Origin: Bradyrhizobium sp. 141
GTDB lineage: Bacteria > Pseudomonadota > Alphaproteobacteria > Rhizobiales > Xanthobacteraceae
Reading direction: 5' to 3'
Assembly (NCBI RefSeq): GCF_023074055.1
Contig: NZ_JADPKR010000112.1
Coordinates: 1-64,000 of the forward strand
Length of the DNA stretch: 64,000 bases
The translations under genes were made by a program, and so were the position numbers. Positions 57,357 through 64,000 of this stretch are shown piece after piece. Under the pieces are notes generated by a model, which was not told the DNA's origin, ran no database searches, and was given only the letters and a program-made list of their open reading frames with translations. How positions within the stretch are numbered: position 1 is the first letter of the stretch; each line of letters starts with the position of its first letter.

Positions 57357-58943
57357 GTGTCCGCAATGTCGGCGGGTGCCGGCGGGAGTGACGTCGCCAT
57401 GGAGAACAGCCCCGATCCTGCTCCGCCTCTGCTGGAGGTGCGCGGCATCAGCAAAAGCTTCGGCGCTGTGCGCGCGTTGCAGGAGGTCGACTTCACGCTG
57501 CGCGCCGGCGAGATCCATGCGTTGCTCGGCGAGAACGGTGCCGGCAAGTCCACGCTGATCAAGGTGATCACGGGCGTGTTTCCGCGCGATGCCGGCATCG
57601 TCAGGCTCGGTGGCGACGATATCGCGCCGCGCTCGGCCAAGGCGGCGGTGGCAGCGGGCATCGCCACCGTCTACCAGGAGGTCAACCTCCTGCCGAATCT
57701 TTCGGTGGCGCAAAACCTGTTCCTCGACCGCCAGCCGATGCGCTTCGGCATCGTGCGCGAAGGTGAAATGCGCCGCCGCGCCAAAGCGCTGCTGGCGGAT
57801 TTCGGCCTGAATATCGACGTCGCCGCACCGCTCGGGAGCTATTCCGTCGCCATCCAGCACGTCACCGCGATCGCCCGGGCGGTCGATCTTTCCGCCCGCG
57901 TGCTGATCCTGGACGAGCCGACCGCGAGCCTCGACCGCCACGAGGTCGAGATCCTGTTCGGCATCATGCGCCAGCTCGCAACGCGCGGTATCGGCATCGT
58001 CTTCGTCAGCCACTTCCTCGATCAGGTCTACGAGATCTCCGACCGCATCACGGTGCTGCGCAACGGCCGCCTGGTCGGCGAGCGCGAGACCGCCTCGCTG
58101 CCGCGGCTCGAGCTGATCCGGATGATGCTCGGCCGGGAGTTGGCAGAGACCACCAGTACACGAGCCTCGACAGGCGAGCACCGGGCACGCGAGGTCTGCG
58201 CCAGCTTCGAGAATTACGGCAAGGCCGGCTATGTCACGCCGTTCAATCTGGAGCTGCGTCATGGCGAGGTCGTCGGTCTCGCCGGCCTGCTCGGCTCGGG
58301 CCGCACCGAGACGGCGCGGCTGGTGTTTGGCGCAGAGCGAGCCGATGGCGGGCAGGCGAGAGTGGAGGGCGCGCCCGTGCGGCTGCAGTCGCCCCGCGAC
58401 GGCGTGCGCCACGGCTTTGGCTATTGCCCGGAGGAGCGCAAGACCGACGGCATCGTCGCCGAGCTCACCGTGCGTGAGAACATCGTGCTCGCGCTCCAGG
58501 CCAAGCGCGGCCTGCATCGCCCGCTGTCGCGCCGCGAGCAGGACGAGATCGCGCGCCGCTACGTCAAGATGCTCGACATTCGTCCTGCCGATCCGGAACG
58601 CCCCGTCGGCCTGTTGTCCGGCGGCAATCAGCAGAAAGTGCTGCTGGCGCGCTGGCTCGCGACCTCGCCGCGGCTCCTCGTGCTGGACGAGCCGACCCGC
58701 GGCATCGACGTCGGCGCGCATGCCGAGATCATCCGCCTGATCCGCGAGCTCTGCGACGACGGGCTGGCGCTGCTCGTGATCTCCTCCGAGCTCGACGAGA
58801 TCGTGACCTATTCGGACCGCGTGGTGGTGCTGCGTGACCGCGCCCATGTCGAGGACCTCGCGGGCGAGGCGATCGACGTCGGCAACATTCTCGCAGCCAT
58901 TGCCGCCGATGCCGCCACCGTCGCGCTTGAGGCCCACACATGA
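57357..58943 (+). CDS. Sugar ABC transporter ATPase with two nucleotide domains (YtfR-like)
   Basis: A 528-residue protein of two fused ABC ATPase domains. The first has Walker A GENGAGKST (about 58-66) and Walker B VLILDEPTAS. The second has the degenerate P-loop GLLGSGRTETAR, the intact signature LSGGNQQKVLLARW and Walker B VLDEPTRGID. This is the plan of the ribose/xylose/galactofuranose importers, where the second site is often inactive. The start is uncertain: a GTG at 57357 follows AAGGAA, while ATG codons at 57366 and 57399 are alternatives. The stop overlaps the first permease. Confidence 0.9.
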   Translation: MSAMSAGAGGSDVAMENSPDPAPPLLEVRGISKSFGAVRALQEVDFTLRAGEIHALLGENGAGKSTLIKVITGVFPRDAGIVRLGGDDIAPRSAKAAVAAGIATVYQEVNLLPNLSVAQNLFLDRQPMRFGIVREGEMRRRAKALLADFGLNIDVAAPLGSYSVAIQHVTAIARAVDLSARVLILDEPTASLDRHEVEILFGIMRQLATRGIGIVFVSHFLDQVYEISDRITVLRNGRLVGERETASLPRLELIRMMLGRELAETTSTRASTGEHRAREVCASFENYGKAGYVTPFNLELRHGEVVGLAGLLGSGRTETARLVFGAERADGGQARVEGAPVRLQSPRDGVRHGFGYCPEERKTDGIVAELTVRENIVLALQAKRGLHRPLSRREQDEIARRYVKMLDIRPADPERPVGLLSGGNQQKVLLARWLATSPRLLVLDEPTRGIDVGAHAEIIRLIRELCDDGLALLVISSELDEIVTYSDRVVVLRDRAHVEDLAGEAIDVGNILAAIAADAATVALEAHT

Positions 58944-59932
58944 CAGCGCTGCTGCCGCGCCGCGGCCTTGCCCAGATCCTGGCGTTGATCGTCATCCTGG
59001 CGGTCGACCGTGTGGTGTCGCCGCAATTTTTCGATTTGCGGCTTCAGGACGGCCGGCTGTTCGGCAGCGTGATCGACGTGCTCAATCGCGGCACGCCGGT
59101 GGCGCTGCTCTCGCTTGGCATGGTGCTGGTGATCGCAACGCGCGGCATCGATCTGTCGGTTGGCGCGGTCATGGCCATTGCGGGCGCGATCGCGGCGAGC
59201 CTTGCCGACAGTCACGGCCTGCCCGTGGTGCTCGCGGCCGCGCTCGGTGCCGGGCTTGTCTGCGGATTGTGGAACGGATTTCTCGTTGCGGTGCTCGGGA
59301 TGCAGCCGATCGTGGCGACGCTGATCCTCATGGTGGCAGGGCGCGGCATCGCCCAGCTCATCACCGAAGGGCGCATCGTCACCTTCTCGTCGCCGGATCT
59401 GGTTTGGCTCGGAAATGGCGCGGTGCTTGGCCTTCCGGTGCCGGTCGCGATTGCCCTTTGCATGCTGATCCTGACCGGCGTCGTGGTCCGCGGTTCCGCG
59501 CTCGGGCTGCTGATCGAGGCGACCGGCGGCAATGCGCGGGCGAGCGAGCTTGCCGGCGTCGGCACGCGCGCGATGATCCTGGCGGTCTATGTCTGGTGCG
59601 GCGTCTGCGCCGCGCTCGCCGGCGTGATCGCGGCGGCCGACATCATGGGGGCGGATGCCAACAATGCCGGCCTCTGGCTCGAGCTCGATGCGATCCTGGC
59701 CGTGGTGATCGGCGGCACCTCGCTGTTTGGCGGCCGCTTCAGCCTCGTGCTCGCCGTGCTCGGCGCACTGATCATCCAGACCATGAACACCGGAATTTTG
59801 CTGTCCGGCTATCCTCCGGAATTCAACTTGCTGGTCAAGGCAGTAGTGGTGCTCGCGGTGCTGCTGTTGCAGTCGCCGAAGCTGACCGGTTTTGCTGGCA
59901 TCGTCGCGCGGCTGCGGAGGACCAAAGCATGA
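58940..59932 (+). CDS. Sugar ABC transporter permease (YtfT-like)
   Basis: A 330-residue permease of the RbsC/YtfT family with about ten helices. The signatures are LVIATRGIDLSVGAVMAIAG (about 55-74) and ILAVVIGGTSLFGGRFSL near residue 255. Start and stop both overlap neighbouring genes by four bases. It pairs with the second permease as a heterodimer. Confidence 0.92.
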   Translation: MTALLPRRGLAQILALIVILAVDRVVSPQFFDLRLQDGRLFGSVIDVLNRGTPVALLSLGMVLVIATRGIDLSVGAVMAIAGAIAASLADSHGLPVVLAAALGAGLVCGLWNGFLVAVLGMQPIVATLILMVAGRGIAQLITEGRIVTFSSPDLVWLGNGAVLGLPVPVAIALCMLILTGVVVRGSALGLLIEATGGNARASELAGVGTRAMILAVYVWCGVCAALAGVIAAADIMGADANNAGLWLELDAILAVVIGGTSLFGGRFSLVLAVLGALIIQTMNTGILLSGYPPEFNLLVKAVVVLAVLLLQSPKLTGFAGIVARLRRTKA

Positions 59933-60909
59933 AAGGCCTGCCGCCCGTCCTGATCACGGCCATCGTGCTCGTCGCAGGCTTTGCGCTCTGCGCGGTGCAA
60001 TTCCCCAACATCGCCTCGACCCGCGTGGTCGGCAATCTCCTCACCGACAACGCCTTCCTCGGCATCGTCGCGACCGGCATGACCTTCGTCATCATCTCCG
60101 GCGGCATCGATCTCTCGGTCGGCTCGGTGATCGGATTCACCACCGTCTTCGTCGCGCTCGCGATCGAGCGCTGGGGTATGCCGCCGCTGGTCGCTTTCGT
60201 TGCCATCCTCGCGCTCTCGGCGGCCTTCGGCGCGGCGATGGGCGCGGTGATCCATGTCTTCGACCTACCACCGTTCATCGTGACGCTCGCCGGCATGTTC
60301 CTTGCGCGCGGCGCGAGCTTCCTGCTGTCCACGGAATCGGTGCCGATCACGGCACCCGTCTATGCGACGGTCTCTGACTTCGCGCTGCGGATGCCCGGCG
60401 GCGGGCGATTGACCGCGATAGCGATCATCATGCTCGTGATCGTCATCGGCGGAGCCTTGTTGCTGCAGCTCACCCGGTTCGGCGCCAATGTCTATGCGCT
60501 CGGCGGCAGCCGGGCCGCCGCGAGCCTGATGGGCGTTGCTGTCGGCAAGATGACGATAAAGATCTACATGCTGTCGAGCCTGCTCGCAGGCATCGCCGGC
60601 ATCGTGTTCTCCTTCTACACCAGCGCCGGTTACTCGCTCTCCGCCGTCGGCGTCGAGCTCGACAGCATCGCGGCCGTCGTGATCGGCGGCACGCTGCTCA
60701 CGGGCGGGCAGGGCTCGGTGATCGGCACCTTCCTCGGCGTGCTGATCCAGGGGCTGATCCAGACCTACATCAATTTCGATGGTACGCTGTCGAGCTGGTG
60801 GACCAAGATCGCGACCGGAATCTTGCTGTTTGCCTTCATCGCCCTGCAGCAGGGGTTGGTCGCACTCGCGCGCCGGCCGGTGACGAAGAGCTTGGGAGCT
60901 GCGACATGA
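59929..60909 (+). CDS. Sugar ABC transporter permease (YjfF-like)
   Basis: A 326-residue permease, the partner of the YtfT-like protein. MTFVIISGGIDLSVGSVIGF (about 46-65) and GGTLLTGGQGSVIGTFLGVL are the family signatures. AGGCGGAGG-type sequence precedes the ATG at 59929, which overlaps the previous stop. The pair of different permeases matches the YtfT/YjfF galactofuranose system of Escherichia coli. The stop overlaps the GntR gene start. Confidence 0.92.
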   Translation: MKGLPPVLITAIVLVAGFALCAVQFPNIASTRVVGNLLTDNAFLGIVATGMTFVIISGGIDLSVGSVIGFTTVFVALAIERWGMPPLVAFVAILALSAAFGAAMGAVIHVFDLPPFIVTLAGMFLARGASFLLSTESVPITAPVYATVSDFALRMPGGGRLTAIAIIMLVIVIGGALLLQLTRFGANVYALGGSRAAASLMGVAVGKMTIKIYMLSSLLAGIAGIVFSFYTSAGYSLSAVGVELDSIAAVVIGGTLLTGGQGSVIGTFLGVLIQGLIQTYINFDGTLSSWWTKIATGILLFAFIALQQGLVALARRPVTKSLGAAT

Positions 60910-61682
60910 CCTCGCGTATCGTCGTCATCCCGACGCGGCGGGCCCACTCCAACCATGCGGAGGTCGCCCGATCGATCGGCATCGACATCATCGCCGGCCG
61001 CTACGCGGAGGGGACGCGGTTGCCGGGCGACGCCGAGATGATCGCAATGTTCGGCGTATCGCGGCCGGTGCTGCGGGAGAGCGTGAAGACCCTGGTCGCC
61101 AAAGGTCTGCTCACCACCAAGGCGCGCGTCGGCACCGTCGTGCGCGAACGCGCGGCCTGGAACATGTTCGACGCCGACGTGCTGGCCTGGCACCTGGATG
61201 CCGGCATCGACAAGCGTTTCCTCAACGACCTCGCCGAGATTCGCCTCGCGGTCGAGCCGCGCGCGGCGATGCTGGCGGCCGCGCAGCGATCGGAGGAGGA
61301 CCTCGTCGAGCTTCGCCGCTGTATGGACCGTATGCGTCTTGAAGCCTCCGATTCCGTCGGTTTCGCCGATGCCGATCTCGCGCTTCACGTCGCCGTGGCG
61401 CACGCCTCCGGCAATCTGTTCATGCGCTCGATCGGCCACGTCATCGAGGCGGCATTACGCGCCTCGTTCCTGCTCAGCGCACCGGTCGAGCTGGAGGACC
61501 GCGACACCGTGCTGCTCTGGCACCAGAAGATCGTCGATGCGATCGCAGGGGGTGATGCCGAGGCCGCTTCGGAGGCGATGGTCTTCGTCATTCACAACGG
61601 CATGCATCGCCACGAGGGCGCCGTGATCGAGACCACACCGGCCGAGGCGTTGCCATCGGTGGAATCTGGAGAGAGATCGTGA
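60906..61682 (+). CDS. GntR-family regulator with FCD domain (sugar cluster)
   Basis: A 258-residue FadR-subfamily regulator. The winged helix is at about 18-78 (GIDIIAGRYAEGTRLPGDAE, MFGVSRPVLRESVKTLVAKG). The FCD domain is at about 95-235, with DLALHVAVAHASGN and the His-rich DTVLLWHQKIV and VFVIHNGMHRHEG. It lies inside the operon, with four-base overlaps on both sides, between the permease and the dehydrogenase. It probably senses the sugar acid or lactone and represses the same operon. It resembles the regulators of galactonate and related pathways. Confidence 0.92.
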   Translation: MTSRIVVIPTRRAHSNHAEVARSIGIDIIAGRYAEGTRLPGDAEMIAMFGVSRPVLRESVKTLVAKGLLTTKARVGTVVRERAAWNMFDADVLAWHLDAGIDKRFLNDLAEIRLAVEPRAAMLAAAQRSEEDLVELRRCMDRMRLEASDSVGFADADLALHVAVAHASGNLFMRSIGHVIEAALRASFLLSAPVELEDRDTVLLWHQKIVDAIAGGDAEAASEAMVFVIHNGMHRHEGAVIETTPAEALPSVESGERS

Positions 61683-62605
61683 CGCAACTTCGCATCGCCA
61701 TCGTCGGCTTCGGCAAGATCGCGCGCGACCAGCATGTCGGCGCGATCGCCGCGGTGCCGGGCGCGACGCTGACCGCGGTTGCCAGCCGCAACGCCTCGCT
61801 GCCGGGACTGCCGCACTTCGCCACCATCGAGGAGTTGCTGGAGAGGGGGCCGGACGTCGATGCGATCTCGCTCTGCACGCCGCCGCAAGTGAGGCGCGCG
61901 CAGGCCGCCGCGGCGCTCAAAGCCGGCAAGCATGTCATGCTGGAGAAGCCGCCGGGCATCGGCGTTGCCGAGCTCGATCCGCTGATCGCGATGGCGGCGG
62001 AGGCAAAGCGAACGCTGTTTGCGACCTGGCATTCGCGACATGCGCCGGCGGTCGAACCCGCGCGACAATGGCTCACTGGGCGACGTATCACGTCGGTGCA
62101 TATCGACTGGAAGGAAGACGTTCGCGTCTGGCATCCAGGGCAGGGATGGATCTGGGAGCCGGGCGGCCTCGGCGTGTTCGATCCCGGCATCAACGCGCTG
62201 TCGATCCTGACCAAAATCCTGCGCAAGCCGGTATTCGTCACCGCGGCCGAACTGGCCTTTCCCGCCAATTGCCAGGCGCCGATCGCTGCCAACCTGACAC
62301 TGACCGATATCGACGGCCTGCCTGTGACCGCCGAGTTCGACTTTCGCCAGACCGGGCCGCAGAGCTGGGATATCCTCGTCGAAACCGATCAGGGCCGAAT
62401 GACCTTGTCCCGTGGTGGTGCGCGAATGGCGGTCGACGGCAAGGTGCTTGCCGAGGCGCCCGATGAGGAATATCGCGGACTCTACCGGCGCTTCGTCGAG
62501 CTCGCGGCGACCGGCGCAAGCGACGTCGATCTGACGCCGCTTCGCCTCGTCGCCGACGCCTTCCTGCTCGGCCGGCGCACCGTCGTCGAACCGTTTGTGG
62601 ATTAG
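61679..62605 (+). CDS. Gfo/Idh-family sugar 1-dehydrogenase (galactose/arabinose type)
   Basis: A 308-residue oxidoreductase starting at a GTG that overlaps the GntR stop (GTGA). IAIVGFGKIARDQHVGAI (6-23) is the NAD(P) site. EKPPG (89-93) carries the catalytic Lys90. The C-terminal part shows VHIDWKEDVRVWHPGQGWIW and GVFDPGINALSILT, close to D-galactose 1-dehydrogenase and Azospirillum L-arabinose 1-dehydrogenase, which oxidise the sugar to its lactone. Together with the epimerase and lactonase downstream it begins a non-phosphorylating oxidative route. Confidence 0.88.
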   Translation: MTQLRIAIVGFGKIARDQHVGAIAAVPGATLTAVASRNASLPGLPHFATIEELLERGPDVDAISLCTPPQVRRAQAAAALKAGKHVMLEKPPGIGVAELDPLIAMAAEAKRTLFATWHSRHAPAVEPARQWLTGRRITSVHIDWKEDVRVWHPGQGWIWEPGGLGVFDPGINALSILTKILRKPVFVTAAELAFPANCQAPIAANLTLTDIDGLPVTAEFDFRQTGPQSWDILVETDQGRMTLSRGGARMAVDGKVLAEAPDEEYRGLYRRFVELAATGASDVDLTPLRLVADAFLLGRRTVVEPFVD

Positions 62606-62607
62606 AC

Positions 62608-63684
62608 ATGGCTGGCTCAAAAATCGAAAAAGATGTCTTCGGAACGCTGCCGGACGGCCGCAACGTCGAGCGCATCGTGCTGCGCGGTGAGGGCGGGTTC
62701 GAGGCGCGCGTCATCGCCCATGGTGCGGTGCTGCAAGCGCTGATCGCGCCGGACGCCAAGGGCGGATATGACGACGTCGTGCTCGGCCATGACGCCTTCG
62801 CCGGCTACCTCGCCGAGCGCAAGTTCCTGGGCGCCACCGTCGGCCGCTACGCCAACCGCATCGCCAAGGGACAGTTTTCGCTCGATGGTGAGACGGTGCA
62901 GCTTGCCGTCAACAACGGGCCGAATGCGCTGCATGGTGGCCTCGATGGGTTTGATCGCAAGCTGTGGGACATTGCGGAGATCGACGATGGTGCTGCACCC
63001 GCAGTGACGCTCACTTACAGGAGCCCGCATGGAGAAGAGAATTATCCCGGCCGGCTAGATGTCCGCCTGACCTATCGCATTACCGGGCCGACCGAGCTGT
63101 CGCTGAGCATGGAGGCGCGGACCGACCGGCCGACCATCGTCAACCTGACCAACCACAGCTTCTTCAATCTCGAGGGCGCGACGTCAGGCACGTCCATTCT
63201 CGACCACAAGCTGATTGTCGCCGCCGAGCATTTCCTCGCCATCGATCCCACCGCCATTCCGTTGCCGGAACCGCCGCGCAGCGTTGCCGGCACGCCGTTC
63301 GACTTCCGCGACGCCCAGGCTGTCGGCGCGCGTATCCGCGAGAGCCACGAGCAATTGCAGAACGGCAGGGGCTACGACCACACCTATTGCCTCGCCCGTG
63401 ACGGCAAGCTGGCGTTCGCCGCGCGGCTGGAGGCACCGCGCTCGGGCCGGGTCATGGAGCTGTTCACCGACCAGCCCGGCCTTCAGGTCTATTCCGGCAA
63501 CTATCTCGACGGCACGATTTCGGGGAAGGGCGGCAAGCTCATCCGTCAGTCGGACGCCATGTGCCTGGAGCCGCACATCTGGCCCGATGCGCCGAACCGG
63601 CCGGATTTTCCGAGCCCGCGCCTTGAGCCGGGCGAAGTCTACCGCCATCACACGGTCTATCGCTTCGGAGCGAGGATGCCATGA
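62608..63684 (+). CDS. galM: Aldose 1-epimerase
   Basis: A 358-residue mutarotase that interconverts alpha and beta anomers of aldoses. GRYANRIAKGQF (79-90), LHGG with His109 and VNLTNHSFFNLEG with His183 are the GalM active-site segments. The catalytic base Glu lies in CLEPHIWPDAPN near residue 313. It starts 2 bp after the dehydrogenase stop, and its stop overlaps the lactonase start. It would supply the anomer that the 1-dehydrogenase oxidises. Confidence 0.95.
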   Translation: MAGSKIEKDVFGTLPDGRNVERIVLRGEGGFEARVIAHGAVLQALIAPDAKGGYDDVVLGHDAFAGYLAERKFLGATVGRYANRIAKGQFSLDGETVQLAVNNGPNALHGGLDGFDRKLWDIAEIDDGAAPAVTLTYRSPHGEENYPGRLDVRLTYRITGPTELSLSMEARTDRPTIVNLTNHSFFNLEGATSGTSILDHKLIVAAEHFLAIDPTAIPLPEPPRSVAGTPFDFRDAQAVGARIRESHEQLQNGRGYDHTYCLARDGKLAFAARLEAPRSGRVMELFTDQPGLQVYSGNYLDGTISGKGGKLIRQSDAMCLEPHIWPDAPNRPDFPSPRLEPGEVYRHHTVYRFGARMP

Positions 63685-64000
63685 TGGAACAGGTGCCGAC
63701 CTCGGTTCTCTCTAGCGATCCCTGCCATCTCGGCGAGGGCCCGACCTATGACGCGACCACCGATACCGCGTGGTGGTTCGACATCCGCGAGGGACGGCTG
63801 TTCGAGGCGCAACTCGGTAGTGGCAGCATCCGCGTCCATGCGCTCGGGCGGATGGCGAGCGCGCTCGGGCGCATCGATGCCGAACGGCAGTTGATCGTTG
63901 CCGAGGACGGGCTTTACGTCCGCAAGCTTGCCGACGGCGCGATGACGCTGTTGCTTCCGCTCGAAGCCGACAATCCAGCCACGCGCTCCAATGATTGCCG
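63681..64000 (+). CDS. SMP-30/gluconolactonase-family lactonase (partial, cut by window end)
   Basis: The first 106 codons of a gene continuing past the window. The ATG at 63681 overlaps the galM stop (ATGATGG). The translation has HLGEGPTYD, with the metal-binding Glu of the SMP-30 first blade, then WWFDIREGRLFE and, at the very end, NPATRSNDC, the Asn-Asp metal ligands of the second blade. This family hydrolyses sugar lactones. It would open the lactone made by the dehydrogenase upstream. The rest of the pathway is probably beyond the edge. Confidence 0.9.
   Translation, partial: MMEQVPTSVLSSDPCHLGEGPTYDATTDTAWWFDIREGRLFEAQLGSGSIRVHALGRMASALGRIDAERQLIVAEDGLYVRKLADGAMTLLLPLEADNPATRSNDC

Noticed and set aside
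1..64000. tRNA, rRNA, CRISPR, prophage or insertion-sequence genes
   Set aside because: No cloverleaf-like sequence, direct-repeat array, integrase or transposase was seen on reading both strands.

Overview
The window looks like chromosome from a Bradyrhizobium-type alphaproteobacterium. The GC content is high. Intergenic regions carry several classes of palindromic dispersed repeat typical of that group. The gene content is that of a soil or plant-associated heterotroph, rich in carboxylate and sugar importers. I identified about 57 protein genes and saw no rRNA, tRNA, CRISPR array, insertion sequence or phage gene. The organism name is an inference from protein style and repeats; no search was run.

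Layout. 1-1.2 kb holds no convincing gene and looks like a dispersed non-coding element. 1.2-6.0 kb carries exported and coiled-coil proteins and a fumarylacetoacetate-hydrolase-family/ketopantoate-reductase-family pair. 6.2-13.8 kb carries a CBS-domain protein, two tandem OFA-family oxalate/formate-type transporters, a tripartite tricarboxylate transporter (TTT) and a 45-residue protein. 14-18 kb is housekeeping or stress-type genes: an Hsp70-like ATPase, an SRPBCC protein, a hydrolase and a cold-shock protein. 18.4-25.7 kb is the oxalate core: frc, oxc and a GntR/FCD regulator, divergent from a fused ADP-forming acyl-CoA synthetase, followed by an IclR regulator. 25.8-31.5 kb holds a second TTT system, an NYN-LOTUS protein and adenine deaminase. 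31.7-35.4 kb is the glyoxylate-to-glycerate pathway (gcl, hyi, glxR). 35.5-44 kb is mixed: a split ThDP decarboxylase, a D-2-hydroxyacid dehydrogenase, an amino-acid decarboxylase, an Lrp regulator and ald. 44-48.2 kb is a translationally coupled acyl-CoA ligase-TetR-Baeyer-Villiger monooxygenase operon, divergent from a complete branched-chain-amino-acid-type ABC importer (48.3-53.1 kb). 54.8-64 kb is an oxidative sugar pathway: a 2-keto-3-deoxy-xylonate-dehydratase-like protein, a YtfQRT/YjfF-type sugar ABC importer, a GntR regulator, a sugar 1-dehydrogenase, an aldose 1-epimerase and a lactonase cut by the window end.

How it fits together. The most interesting signal is a 17-bp palindromic operator (consensus in gene direction TGGCATNTGGTATACCA) found six times. 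One copy lies before the CBS gene, one before each OFA transporter, and one before the 45-aa gene. Two lie between the GntR regulator and the acyl-CoA synthetase. In five of the six, a -35-like hexamer lies 1-3 bp upstream. This defines a probable oxalate regulon controlled by the GntR/FCD protein encoded beside two of the sites. It also brings a CBS protein and an undescribed small protein into that regulon. Together with the reductase-family gene, gcl, hyi and glxR, the window could encode both dissimilation of oxalate to formate and CO2 and assimilation through glyoxylate to glycerate.
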